Part shown: positions 1 through 10,251 of the stretch, piece after piece
Layout of the letters: each line of letters opens with the position of its first letter
How positions within the stretch are numbered: position 1 is the stretch's first letter
DNA from: Astragalus membranaceus
Taxonomy: Eukaryota > Streptophyta > Magnoliopsida > Fabales > Fabaceae
Assembly (NCBI GenBank): GCA_039519185.1
Contig: CM076851.1
Coordinates: 30,525,825-30,589,824, forward strand
Direction of reading: 5' to 3'
Length of the DNA: 64,000 bases
Position numbers and translations under genes: made by a program
The notes under the pieces: generated by a model
Databases searched by the model: none
The model's input: only the letters and a program-made list of their open reading frames with translations
What the model was told of the DNA's origin: nothing

Positions 1-473
1 TTTTTTATTTAAAAAAATAACTTTAATTTTTTAATTAATTTAATTAATTATTTAAAATAAATTATTAATTATCATTCCTAATTTTTATTTTTTTAATAAA
101 TAAATCAATTAATAATTAATTTTTATTCTTTTATCAATAATTAAAGTTTTTTATAAATTAATTATTAATTTAAAATAAAACGAAAATTAATTTCCGGCGG
201 ATTTAACGGGTTTTCCGGCGAATTTTTTTTTTTTAAAAAAAAAGGTTTTTCCGGCGGATTTAACGTCATTTCCGGCGGATATTTCGGCGGGATTTCCGGC
301 GGATAATCCGCCGGAATCCGACGGATTTTTCGGCGGCACGAAATCCGCCAGAAATCGTGTGCTGCGAGCTGGCTACCGGCGCAAAAAATCCGCCGGAAAG
401 TCCAATTTTACGGCGGATTTTTGACTTTTTCGACAGATTCTGCCCGCCGAAAAAACCAACTTTTCTTGTAGTG
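1..473. mobile_element. CACTA (En/Spm) transposon end, truncated by the window
   Basis: The segment ends in TTTTCTTGTAGTG (461-473), the reverse complement of the classic plant CACTA terminus CACTACAAGAAAA. Just inside lie many copies of a TCCGGCGGAT-like motif in both orientations (about 193-445), as expected of CACTA subterminal transposase-binding repeats. Positions 1-190 are AT-rich with no coding sign. The other terminus and any transposase lie left of the window. ORFs that cross this block are shadows of the repeat. Confidence 0.8.
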
Positions 474-1086
474 ACCGTACATTTAAAAATATGTGGTATT
501 GGAAAAGTCATTATTCTGTTGAAATTGATGATGCATACACACAAGAATGGAGCCGATAATTGGATGATTGTACCAGATATAGGGTATCTGATCACTAACA
601 GGAGTGCTCGTGTACAACATCTGCTATACACGCAGCCACTTTGTACAGGCATGTCAACCACAAATTATAAGCATTTATATATTGTTTAAGGTTAGTTGAA
701 ATAATAATTATGTTGTCCTTGTAAGGTATTTATGAGGAATAGAAGTTCAATGCCCTCGGCCGATGCGATGTGGATTCCTAAAAGAGCAGCCATAGAAAAA
801 GGATTGGGTCACGCAATTTACGGGTCGCATGCAGCAGTAGTTGTGCTAAAAGAGAATGTACCCCCTGCTCATGTAGACTTAATTAAGGATTGATAGGATT
901 AATCTTTAGTTGAATGTTTTCTTGGATTTGTATTTGAATTTGTATTAAAACAACACATTTCCCACATATTTTGTTCAATTTGTATTCGAATATTTACCAC
1001 GCTTTTAATTCAATACTAAGTTTGGTTCATTAAATATTAAGTTTGGAAACAGAAACTGTTGTTGATCAATCTGTCTTAGCAGTATC
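474..1086. other. Low-copy stretch beside the CACTA end
   Basis: No terminal repeats or transposon domains were seen. It contains a short coding-like ORF, listed separately, and otherwise AT-rich non-coding sequence. It may be the remains of a host gene whose front part was separated by the CACTA insertion. That is an inference. Confidence 0.35.
732..893 (+). CDS. Unidentified 53-codon ORF, possible last exon of a damaged gene
   Basis: ATG at 732 opens 53 codons ending in TGA at 891-893. The peptide has balanced, protein-like composition (it contains MWIPKRAAIEKGLGHAIYG and ends PPAHVDLIKD), unlike the low-complexity ORFs of the nearby repeats. The bases just upstream end in TTGTAAG, so the segment could follow a splice acceptor rather than start at this Met. 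I do not recognise the family. A chance ORF remains possible. Confidence 0.3.
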   Translation: MRNRSSMPSADAMWIPKRAAIEKGLGHAIYGSHAAVVVLKENVPPAHVDLIKD

Positions 1087-1223
1087 AATGGGGTACGGTA
1101 CATTAGAACCGAACAAGTTCGGTCCTTTGGTACCGAACTTGCATAACCATACCACACACCCCTTGCAACACACCTGGTATTTCAGAATCGAACCTATTCT
1201 GTTTTAATGTACCGTACCCCATT
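1087..1223. mobile_element. Small inverted-repeat (MITE-like) element
   Basis: AATGGGGTACGGTACATT at 1087-1104 is matched by its exact reverse complement at 1206-1223, an 18-bp perfect terminal inverted repeat around about 100 bp. The interior is rich in GGTACCGAAC-type words. No clear target-site duplication was found, so the superfamily is open. Related GGTACGGTAC and AGTACCGAAC words recur at 6321-6595, probably a second diverged copy. Confidence 0.55.
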
Positions 1224-1379
1224 TTTTGTTAACGCGGTACCAATGTATCTTACATGTTCAGTGATTAAATATCGTACCATTGTAAAATGTGTTCCACGTG
1301 AGGATAATTTTGAAATATTTGAGATTTGGGCGTGTGTGGTGAGTAGGCCGGGAGAGTATAATAAGCATGGGGTCGTTCG

Positions 1380-1570
1380 AAATTGAGAAACGCGGAACAT
1401 GTTTGAAGCTCTCATCGGCTAGAACCAATTCACTTATTTAGAAGACTCGTATAAGAGAGTAGAAACCAGTAAAAAGATTGGCTTATAAAAAAATGTGGTC
1501 CCCCCTATCTTAGGAAAAAGACATAAAACACAATATATTCGAAATCTGTACGTATGAGTCATAATTAGTA
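1380..1570. repeat. Diverged duplicate of the BBE-like gene upstream region, part 1
   Basis: This block aligns by eye with 17695-17915, just upstream of the BBE-like gene. Shared words include GGAACATGTTTGAA, a CTATCTTAGGAAAAAGACA-like stretch and CGAAATCTGTAC. The duplicate is interrupted by the MULE at 1571 and resumes at 6106. Confidence 0.6.
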
Positions 1571-2351
1571 GGCTTAAATAGTTATTACCCCCCTGCAAAT
1601 AATCTCATTATCCAGTTACCCCCCTGCAAAAAAAAAACATTTAAAATAAACCTTGCAAAATCTAATTTGATCTAGTTACACCCATCTGTTAGTTTTTTTG
1701 CTAACAGTGTTAAGTTTGCTGACGTGGATGCCTAATTGATTGATGATCTGTTTTCACCTATGACACGTGGGCGTTACCCCCCTCTGATTTGTCACTTCAT
1801 CATCTTCCCTCTTGTCACTTCATCATATCCCCCAGCTCACTGCATCATCTCCCTCAGCTCACTGCATCATCTCACTTTGTCACCGCATGGTGTCACATCT
1901 CCCCTTCCCTCAGCTCAGCTCACTCGCATCATCTCCCTCAACTCACTGCATCATCTCACTTTGTCACTGTATCATCTCATCATCTCCCCTTCCCTCAGCT
2001 CAGCTCAGCTCTCTCGCATCGTTCGCGTAGAGTTTCTGTTTAAGCTAGAAGAAGGAAGCTCACGCACGCGAAGAGTAGCATTGCAGAGCTCATTGCAGTG
2101 GACGTGTACTAAGTGCTCTTTTTATCGCAAAAACAGGTTTGAATAATCCCTCACTACCTTTTATTAGTTTCTGCCTTTAATGTACGATTGTGGGTGGGGG
2201 GACCACGATGTAGAAACCATTGATTTTTGTGTTAGGGGTGGAGTGAAATTCCAATTTAGGGCAACCAGTTTGCATGAAATATCCTTTATAGCCCTGATTC
2301 TGATTTGTACTACTTTATTTCCTTATACAGGGTTGTCTATATATCACTGTT

Positions 2352-4927
2352 GTGTTCCACCATGGGGGGAAGTTTGTCAAAAATTGTATACTAGAGTATG
2401 AAGGGGGAAGTGAAACAGCTGTGAAAGGGCAGGATGTGGATAAATGGAGCTATTGTGAAGTTGTTGGTATTGTCAAGGAGTTGGGGTTTGAGGCTGGTAG
2501 TTATAGTCTTTGGTGGAAGAAAGAGGATACATCAAAAATAGTTGATCATGCACTGAAGTTCAAAGTTGAGGCTCATATCTACACTGAGCACATTGAGCAA
2601 CCTGGTTCTTCAACTGAAGCCACAAATGAAGAAATTGAAATTGGTAATGGAGAAGAAAGTGATAGTGATGATGAGCTTAAGGGAATTCATATGGATGATA
2701 GTGAGGAAGAAATAACATATGGCAAAGATGATGGGTTTGGAGATGAAGAACAAGCTTCTAGAATTGATGGACCACCTATTTCTGATACACCACCTACAGT
2801 TCATGAACCACGTCTTTCTGATACACCACCTAGACATCATGGACCACCTATTTTATCACCTACTGGATCAAGAATAGTGATTAATGGTACTCCTTATAGA
2901 GTGAAATCTAGGGCAAAGAGACCACCAAGAAAAAGCAATGCTGCAAGTTCTAGTGCCCCAGCTGAGGAGGTGGGTCAAGTAAGTGATGGTTACATGACTG
3001 AGGAGTTGAATAGTAGTGATGAAGAAGGTCATTGTCCTAAATATGAGAGGTTTCGGGTTCAAGAGCTTAACAAAGACTACAAGTTTAAGGTTGGTTTAGA
3101 ATTTAGTAGTCTGACAGAGTTTAGAGATGGTCAATATTAAATGGGAGAGAGATAGAGTTTGTGAAAAACGAGAGCTACAGAGTTAGGGTCCTTTGTAAGA
3201 AGAAATGTGGCTTTAAAGCACTTGTAATTAAAGTGGGTTATAAGCAAACTTTTAGAATGAAGACTTGGGATGGGACCCACACATGTGCTAGGGTATTAAA
3301 CAAGAGCAATGCAAGGGCAAGGTGGGTGGCAAAATCAGTGGCTAAAAGGTTACAAACAACTGACCATGTCAAGATAAGAGATATAATGTCTGAGATTAGG
3401 GTTAACTACAAGGCTGGCATTACATTTGGTAGGGCCCAGAGAGCAAACAAAATAGCGAAAGAAATGATAGAAGGGGATGCAGACAAGCAATATGCAATGT
3501 TATGGAGGTATGCAGCAGAGTTAAGGAGGGTGAATCCTGGTAACACATGTAAAATCAACATGATGGTAAGACCACCAACACTGCAGCCAAGGTTTGGATC
3601 CTTTTATTTTTGTTTTGATGGGTGTAAGAAAGGATTCTTGAGGGGTTGTAGGCCTTTTATTTGTGTTGATGGATGTCACCTCAAGACCAAATATGGTGGA
3701 CAGCTTCTAGTTGCTATTGGGAGAGATCCAAATGATGAATACTTTCCACTTGCTTTTGGGGTTATTGAAACCGGAACAAAGGAGAGCTGGGGATGGTTTC
3801 TAAGTTTGTTGTTGGAGGACATTGGTCAAGATAGGAGATGGATCTTTATTTCAGATCAACGAAAGGTAACTTTATCTTTATTTTTAATTTAACTTTAATA
3901 TTTTCAACTTATATTTTCTGTTAATATTTTCAAGTTATATTTTCTGTTAATATTTTCAGTTTTTCTGTTTTCAATTCTTTTCTTCTAGGGATTGATACAA
4001 ATGTTTGAGGAGATGGGTTTAGAGCACAGATTATGTGTGATGCACTTATATGCCAACTGCACGAAAATTTTTGGTGGAGGATCAATTATTAGAGACCTTA
4101 TGATGGGGGCATCAAAGGCAACCTACTACCAAACATGGGAAGAAAAGATGAATGAACTCAAGAATGTTGATGCAAAGTGTTGGGAGTGGCTCATGGCTGT
4201 TCCTACAAAATTCTGGTGTAAGAATGCATTCTCTCACTATCCTAAGTGTGATATTGTAATGAATAACTTGGCTGAGGCTTTCAATAGTACCATATTAACT
4301 GCTAGAGCTAAGCCTATTCTAACCATGTGTGAGTGGATTAGAGATTAATTAATGGGTAGGATTACTAATCAGAGGGCAAAAATACAGAGATGGCCACATA
4401 GAGTTATGCCTAAACCTATGAAGAGGTTAAATAAGGAAGTTGAAGGGAGTGGCAATTGGTTTGCTACATGGTCTGGTGAACTTCAGTTTCAGATAAACCA
4501 TGCTTATGGTAATAGGGATTTTATTGTTGACCTAGGGAAAATGACATGCACTTGTAACTTTTGGCAATTAGTTGGTATTCCATGTAGGCATGCATGTGCT
4601 GCCATATCATATAAAGAACTAAAACCTGAAGATTTTGTGGATGCTTGTTATACTAGATATAGTTATGAACTTGCATATAGGGAAGGTGTAAGTGCCATTA
4701 ATGGCCAAGATATGTGGCCTACTGTTGAAGTGGAAGATATGCTACCACCACAATACAAAAGAGGCCCTGGTAGGACAAAGAAATTGAGGAGGAGACAACC
4801 TGTAGAGGAGGAAACTAATGCTAAGAAGCTAAAGAGGACTGGGACATCATACAAATGCACAAAATGTGACCAATTTGGTCACAATAGCAGGAGTTGCAAG
4901 AGCACAGATATCAATCCAGAAGCGTAA
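2352..4927 (+). pseudogene. MURA-type MULE transposase, broken
   Basis: The coding blocks at 2352-3140, 3161-3865, 3989-4348 and 4352-4927 form one transposase, which cuts and joins element ends in the nucleus. Order: an acidic N-terminal region; a MuDR-type N-terminal domain ending in NESYRVRVLCKKKCGF; the MULE catalytic domain with Asp in ICVDGCHLK (about 3659-3685) and in ISDQ at the exon end; a SWIM zinc finger (CTCNFW...CRHAC, about 4549-4600); and a C-terminal CCHC knuckle (CTKCDQFGHNSRSC). A 123-bp GT-AG intron (3866-3988) splits the catalytic domain. Two lesions are visible: a small indel at about 3130-3160 that shifts the frame, and one in-frame TAA at 4346-4348. It is probably inactive but young, since the rest is open. 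Confidence 0.88.
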
Positions 4928-5021
4928 AAAAGGAAGGTAATAATAGCAGTATGTCTTTGATATCTGTCTGATCTATAGTTATGTCTTTGATATCAATTAT
5001 ATTGTTTGTTTTCATGTTGTA

Positions 5022-5510
5022 GAGAAAACCAAGAAAGGCTGCCTATGTTCAACAATCTGCTGCACCAGTTGAAGAAGTTCAACAATCTGTAAATGTTCAA
5101 GAAGGAGTATCTGTCAATGTTCAACAATCTGCTGCACCAGTTCAAGAAGGAGTATCTGTCAATGTTCAACTCACTTTGTCACCAGTTCAAGAAGGAGTAT
5201 CTGTCAAAGTTCAACAATCTGCTGCACCAGTTCAAGAAGTTCAATCTGCACCAGTTCAAAAAGTTCAACAATCTGTCAATGTTTTTCAAGGAGTATCTGT
5301 CAATGCTTCTGCTGCTGGAAGTGACCCAGGTCTCAAGAGGACTAAACTTCCAGTTACAGAAGGATTAACCTAGGTCTCAAGAGGACTAGATTGAGTACAA
5401 GGTTAAAGAAAACTGTACTACCTTATACTGGTCCTGGAAGTGACCCAAACAAACCACTACTGGTTGAAGATATTGAAGATGGGTGTTTAACACAAGAGAA
5501 TGTGATTTGA
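5022..5510 (+). pseudogene. Low-complexity 3' exon-like region of the MULE transposase gene
   Basis: After a likely intron (donor near 4937, acceptor TTGTAG at about 5016-5021) a reading frame opens with RKPRKAAYVQQSAAPV. It then repeats a Gln/Val/Ser-rich unit (QQSAAPVQEGVSVNV) several times, encoded by imperfect tandem repeats at 5046-5300. Frames drift after about 5373. The region lies inside the MULE, so it is likely the disordered tail of the transposase, but linkage to the upstream frame needs transcript evidence. Confidence 0.45.
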
Positions 5511-5863
5511 AGAATGAAATCATGTATTTTGGAACTAATGTATTTAGGAACTAATGTATTTAGGAACTCATGTATTTAGGAACTCATGTACTGGTTGAAT
5601 GAAGTCATGACCCAAACAGTGTTTGAAATCCATAAACGCATTGGCTCGCGACATCCACAAACAGGGAGTTCGCCTTGCCCTTGCCTTGATACAGCATTCG
5701 AAGATGTGTTGCTTGTGGCCATTGGTGTGAACTAACGAAGATGGAAGAAGAGAGAACACGATGGACGACGAAGACTGGTTCGTGAGAGAGAGAAGAAGAT
5801 GGACGACGAAGACTGGTTCTGCTTCGTGAGAGAGAAGAAGAAACACAGTGATGAATGAACCCT
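5511..5863. other. MULE interior without a recognisable gene
   Basis: It holds short tandem repeats (ATGTATTTAGGAACT at 5535-5590; GATGGACGACGAAGACTGG twice at about 5761-5820) and a GC-richer part at 5630-5730. Antisense ORFs of about 90-110 codons cross it but show no domain. A captured host fragment is possible but not shown. Confidence 0.4.
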
Positions 5864-6105
5864 AGAGGGAAGATGATGAAGTGACAAATCAGAGGGGGGT
5901 AACGCACACGTGTCATAGGTGAAAACAGATCAGCAATCAATTAGGCATCCATGTCAGCAAACTTAACGCCTGTTAGCAAAAAAACTAACAGAGGGGGTGT
6001 AACTGGATCAAATTAGATTTTGCAAGGTTTAGTTTAAATGTTTTTTTTTTGCAGGGGGGTAACTGGATAACGGGAATATTTGCAGGGGTAATAACTATTT
6101 AAGCC

Positions 6106-6343
6106 TAATTAGTAGGGTAGGGTGAAATAAATGGCTCGTCTTGCAATGACAACAAACAGGTACGCAGGTTTTGGACCTCACACAAGTTTGTAGTGACATT
6201 ATTTGAGGGTGCATACTTCCTGCAACCCCCACTACTTACCGGACACTCCCGGTCTTTAAATATTCTAAAAATACTTTCACGTGAAACATGGTCCAAAAAC
6301 TCTCCACACTGCATTTTGACTTGGTACGGTACTGTAGTACCGA
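6106..6343. repeat. Diverged duplicate of the BBE upstream region, part 2
   Basis: Immediately right of the MULE TSD, 6141-6215 aligns with 18178-18243 upstream of the BBE-like gene (shared ACA-ACAGGTA-GCAGGT and CACACAAGTT-GTAGT-CATTA-TTTGAGGG patterns). Together with 1380-1570 this restores collinearity with 17695-18250 once the MULE is ignored. From 6321 the sequence becomes GGTACGGTAC-type repeat. Confidence 0.6.
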
Positions 6344-6561
6344 CAGTGGCGGACCCAGGACCCCGGGGTCAGGGGTGTCAAATTTTTTAAGGCCAGTGTC
6401 AAATGGGTGCAAAACTTGGTCTACTAGTGCAATTTAAAATTTTCAGGGGGTTCAAAATTAAAATTTCAGGAGACTTAGGCTATTTATATAAGGTGGTAAG
6501 TACAATTTTTTTTTCAGGGGGTTCATTTGAACCCCCTCACTATAAGGCAGGTCCGCCACTG
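6344..6561. mobile_element. Non-autonomous hAT element (MITE) with 8-bp TSD
   Basis: Terminal inverted repeats CAGTGGCGGACC (6344-6355) and GGTCCGCCACTG (6550-6561) are perfect over 12 bp. They are flanked by an exact 8-bp duplication, AGTACCGA (6336-6343 and 6562-6569). TIR sequence and 8-bp TSD are diagnostic of hAT. At 218 bp it has no room for a transposase. It inserted into a GGTACC-rich repeat. Confidence 0.93.
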
Positions 6562-6634
6562 AGTACCGAACCGGTATGGAACTAAAGTACCGAACATGTA
6601 TCGTTATTTCATATTTCTTTTCATATATTAATAA

Positions 6635-6898
6635 CTCCGTCCCATATTATATGTCATTTTAGCCAAAAAAGTTTGTCCCATATTATATGACTTTTACAAT
6701 ACCAATGCAACATTAATGCTACTTTTCCTATCATACCCTTCTTTATTTAATATTATCTATTCTTCCAATTCTATTAATTTATCTTCCATGACATTAATGA
6801 ATGGTAATTTTGTAAAGTAACTCATAATTTATCTTTCTCATACAAAATTATCTATTTTTCTTAATTCGTGTGAAATGGCCAAAACGTCATATAATATG
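6635..6898. mobile_element. Stowaway-like (Tc1/mariner) MITE, right end cut off
   Basis: The left terminus CTCCGTCCCATATTATATG at 6635 is typical of Stowaway-type MITEs. Inverted matching sequence (GGCCAAAACGTCATATAATATG) ends at 6898, where the final bases are missing and retrotransposon sequence begins. A second CCCATATTATATGA copy at 6677 is internal. The junction at 6898/6899 records truncation by, or deletion next to, the gypsy element. Confidence 0.65.
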
Positions 6899-7366
6899 CG
6901 TCTATGGTTTCTTCGGGACGGGCTCCGCACTGGTAGTCTGTTTGATATTGAAGTTGGAGTGAACGAGCCACCGGATCTCGAAACTTTCCTTCGACGATCC
7001 CAAAGGTTTATGAATTATGAAGAAAGAGCGATGGCCACCCAAGCGGTCGCCGGAACGACAAGGGAGCCCCGAACTGAGCGGGATCAGAGATCCCGGAGAG
7101 ACCAGGAAGGACCATCAAGGGAATACAGGCAGAAGAAATATCCCGAACGGACTAAGCTAAACACATCTTATTCCCATATCTTGTTTGAGTGTGTGAATGC
7201 GGAGTTTAGAGATATTAAAAGACCAGACCCCCTCGTCCTCAAGGAAGGACAGTGCCCGTCTCGCAAATACTGCCGATACCACAGGAGCAACGGGCATGAT
7301 ACCAACAATTGCATGGCCCTCAAAGATGACATCGAGGAGCTGATCAGAAAGGGTAAGCTCACCTAG
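6899..7366 (+). pseudogene. Gag C-terminal fragment (Tat)
   Basis: An open frame enters from the junction and ends at an in-frame TAG (7364-7366). It carries a charged Arg-rich middle and the Tat-type zinc finger CRYHRSNGHDTNNC followed by DDIEELIRKG, typical of the gag end in this lineage. Gag would package element RNA. The N-terminal half is absent. The frame continues beyond the stop with YVKKGQAG, so the TAG is a late nonsense mutation. Confidence 0.8.
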
Positions 7367-7658
7367 TACGTCAAAAAGGGGCAAGCAGGTAAACAGGAGG
7401 AGAAATGTGAAGCTTGTTCCCCTCGAAAGGGGAAGCCCGTAGTGAACGCGGTCCGCAAAGGGGAAAAGAAGACGATGACGAGGAAGAAGATGACGAGAAC
7501 GACCAAAGAAAGTCAAGAGGGCGCCCAGTCGCAATGGTGATCACTGGAGGATGCCCCATGGAAGGAGGGAAACAAACAAATCTATGAAGAGGCGATGGAA
7601 GGAGATTATGAGTGTTGCGTCGACCTCCACTCCCAGAACGCCCTAGAACAGGTCGCCG

Positions 7659-8267
7659 TTGGCATTCAACGACGACAACCTGCTTGATGGGAGACCAAAC
7701 AAGTATGTCCCGTTGATAATCACTGCAGTAATGGCGAATGTCGAAGTTAGGAGAATCCTGGTCGATCAAGGTAGCTCAGCAGACATCATCTTCGAGGACC
7801 TTCTGGACGTCCTAAGGATACCCAAGAGTGAGCTAAGGGCCTATCAAGGGTCCGACCTAATAGGCTTCAACGGATCGTCAACTACGCCCCTTGGAATCAT
7901 TGAACTCATGGTAATTTTTGGGGATGACAGTGGAAAGAAACCAAATTGCAGGACCGCCAAAACCGATTTCCTAATGTTACCATGCAAGTCAGTATACCAG
8001 TGCATCATTGGTCGACCTACGTTGGGAAAGCTTGGGGCAGTGACCTCCACTGTTCACTTGAAAATGAAATTTCACTCCGATAGTAATGAAGTGGTCACCG
8101 TTCCGGCCGACTTGCAATCCGCTAGAAGGTGTCATTACATGAGCCTTAAAGAGCAAGGCGAAAATGAGGCGAAGAAGACGGACACTATGAGCAAGGGCGG
8201 GAATAAAATCAACGTTGCCGATTTAGACGCCAAGTACGACCCGGATAGTGATGGAAGAAGGAGATGA
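7659..8267 (+). pseudogene. Retroviral-type aspartic protease region (Tat)
   Basis: About 200 codons are open. The active-site segment is ILVDQGSSADIIF (D-x-GSS type), followed by a flap/core region with PLGIIELMVIFGD and the conserved C-terminal block YQCIIGRPTLGKLGAVTST. This matches the gypsy protease of Tat elements, which matures Gag-Pol. The linker between gag and protease (7367-7658) has stops. Confidence 0.82.
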
Positions 8268-8359
8268 TAATCTAACTCGGGAGCTCAAGAACAGAATTAA
8301 AGGCCAGAGCCGGACAGTAAACTCGTCCTAATACAGCTAGGGACGACCCGGAGAAGACA

Positions 8360-9226
8360 GTGACAGTGGGGAGTGACCTTCCCCTGGAAGTACGAGATCA
8401 GCTGATCCAGTGTTTAAGAGAACACGCTGATATATTTGCTTGGAGTGCTGCCGATATGCCAGGCATTCCGCCGGAGGTAGCCTGTCACCACCTGGCCATT
8501 AACCCCGCAGCCAAATGGGTCATTCAGAGAAGACGGGTGCAAAGCGAGGAGAAAGCACAAGCGGCCATAAAAGCGGTCGACGACCTGCTAAAAGCTGGAT
8601 TCATCAAAGAAATTAAGTATACAACATGGTTATCCAATGTAGTTCTGGTCAAGAAGGCCAACGGGAAATGGCGGGTTTCAATTGCTCTCATTTTTGGATG
8701 CTTACTCGGGTTACAACCAGATCGCAATGCATCCACCCGATCAGGAAAAGACTGCTTTCATGACAGCAAGAGGGAACTACTGTTACTTAGTCATGCCCTT
8801 CGGGTTGAAAAATGCTGGAGCTACCTACCAGGGATGATGAATAGAGTTTTTCGAGCTCAAATCGGCAGAATGGTCGAAGTATACTTGGATGACATGATCA
8901 TTAAAAGTAAACAAGACATTGATCATGTGGTCGACCTGAAAGAGGTATTTATGGAAGCCTGCAAGAACTCGCTGAAGCTAAACCCGGAGAAGTGCACATT
9001 GGAAGTTAGAGCGGGAAAGTTTTTGGGGTTCTATTTAACGGAGCGGGGAATTGAGGCGAATCCAAATAAATGCAGAGCGGTGACAGAGATGAGGCCACCC
9101 ACTAGTAAAAAAGAAATCCAGAAGTTGAACGGGATGATAGCTGCTCTCTCGCGATTCATTTCAAAAGCAGCCAGCAAGTCCCTCCCGCTCTTCAAATTGC
9201 TAAAGAAGGAGGCTCAGTTTGAGTAG
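8360..9226 (+). pseudogene. Reverse transcriptase, internally deleted and frameshifted (Tat)
   Basis: The N-terminal part is intact (FAWSAADMPGIPPEVACHHL, then FIKEIKYTTWLSNVVLVKK). At about 8680 the frame is lost: a segment of RT is missing, and the next conserved piece (the DAYSGYNQ block, about 8695-8720) and the MPFG block lie in another frame before returning at MMNRVF. The catalytic YLDD is present at about 8881-8892 (VYLDDMIIKS). The C-terminal connection (KFLGFYLTERGIEANPNKC) is readable. Non-functional. Confidence 0.85.
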
Positions 9227-9268
9227 TCACCCAAGTGTGACCAAGCTCTAGACCAACTGAAGGAGGCT

Positions 9269-9601
9269 TTGTTGCAACCGCCTATCTTGACGACACCAGA
9301 ACCCGGAGAAACGTTGTATCTCTATCTATCCATCAGTGATGAAGCTTTAGCAGCCGTGCTAGTACGGGAGGACGAGTCAAAGCAGAATCCCGTATATTTC
9401 GTGAGTAAAGCGCTCCAGGGACCAGAGCTCATGTACCAAAGAATTGAGAAGCTAGCCCTGACGCTGATTGTGGCATCTCGAAGGCTGAGATCGTATTTAT
9501 TGGCCCACCAGATCGTCCTCAGAACAGATCAAACCATTCGAAAGATCTTGCATCGACCAGACCTAGCCGGAAGAATGATTAAATGGGCGGTGGAACTCTA
9601 A
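9269..9601 (+). pseudogene. First (degenerate) RNase H domain (Tat)
   Basis: The frame reads LYLYLSISDEALAAVLVRED, PVYFVSKALQGPE and LRSYLLAHQIVLRTDQ, the standard gypsy RNase H that follows RT. A TAG near 9223 separates it from RT and a TAA ends it at 9601. Its acidic active site looks degenerate, as is usual where Tat elements have taken up a second RNase H. Confidence 0.78.
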
Positions 9602-9668
9602 GTTCGGCATCAAGTATGAAACCAGAACGGTTACTAAAGCACAAATCCTGGCAGATTTCATTACCGAG

Positions 9669-10251
9669 ATGACCCCGTTCCAGGAAGAAGGGTCTGAACC
9701 GACCTGGACACTGTATGTGGATGGTTCCTCCAATAGCAAAGGGAGCGGGGCAGGCGTGATCCTAGAAAGCCCAGAAGGAATGACGGTTGAGGTCTCTTTG
9801 ACATTTTCGTTTTCCACCTCAAACAACCAAGCTAAATATGAGGCATGCCTTGCTGGACTCATGCTCGCTCGTGAATTCAAAGTGCAAAGGGTCAAACTCC
9901 ACTCAGACTCTCTGTTGGTAGTATCACAGATTCAGGAGACGTTTGATGCAAATGATGAAGTGTTACGGAGACTCTCTGTTGGTAGTATCACAATTCAACC
10001 ACGCAGAAGTACAACACATTCCCAGATCAGAGAATGCAAAAGCTGACGTGCTCTCAAAACTGGCCAGCACGAAAACTCCAGGAAATCACAGAAGTGTAAT
10101 TCTGAAGATCCTCCCCCAACCCAGCGTCAGCTTTGAAACATTTCCAAACTCAGATGTTTGCATGATCAACCTTGACGAGACATGGATTGGCCCTATTCTA
10201 AAGTATATCAGGGACGGGGAAGAGCCAAACGATCCAAAAAGGCGGTCCTGA
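9669..10251 (+). pseudogene. Second (archaeal/plant-type) RNase H of Tat
   Basis: WTLYVDGSSNSKGSGAGVIL carries the first catalytic Asp, and NNQAKYEACLAGLMLA the Glu. LHSDSLLVVSQI carries the next Asp. This extra RNase H after the normal one is a hallmark of Tat elements. The reading frame changes around 9940-10046, where a 20-odd base stretch, ACTCTCTGTTGGTAGTATCA, occurs twice (9908 and 9970). The domain continues in another frame to 10251 (SENAKADVLSKLAS). Confidence 0.85.

Larger units (their letters stand above)
1571..6105 (+). mobile_element. Complete Mutator-like element (MULE) with 9-bp TSD
   Basis: The termini read GGCTTAAATAGTTATTACCC (1571) and the reverse complement at the right end. 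The terminal inverted repeats run about 240 bp (1571-~1814 and ~5864-6105) with scattered mismatches. The element is flanked by an identical 9-bp duplication, TAATTAGTA, at 1562-1570 and 6106-6114, the TSD size typical of Mutator. Inside are a MURA-type transposase relic (2352-4927), a low-complexity 3' exon-like region (5022-5510) and a pyrimidine-rich tandem stretch next to the left TIR (1789-2020, CTCACTGCATCATCTC-like units). Confidence 0.92.

Noticed and set aside
266..689. ORFs of 131 and 110 codons on opposite strands at the left edge
   Set aside because: They cross the CACTA subterminal repeats and terminus and continue into flanking DNA, so they are not genes.
1736..2146. 136-codon ORF near the left MULE TIR
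   Set aside because: It is built from CTCACTGCATCATC-type tandem repeats and TIR sequence.
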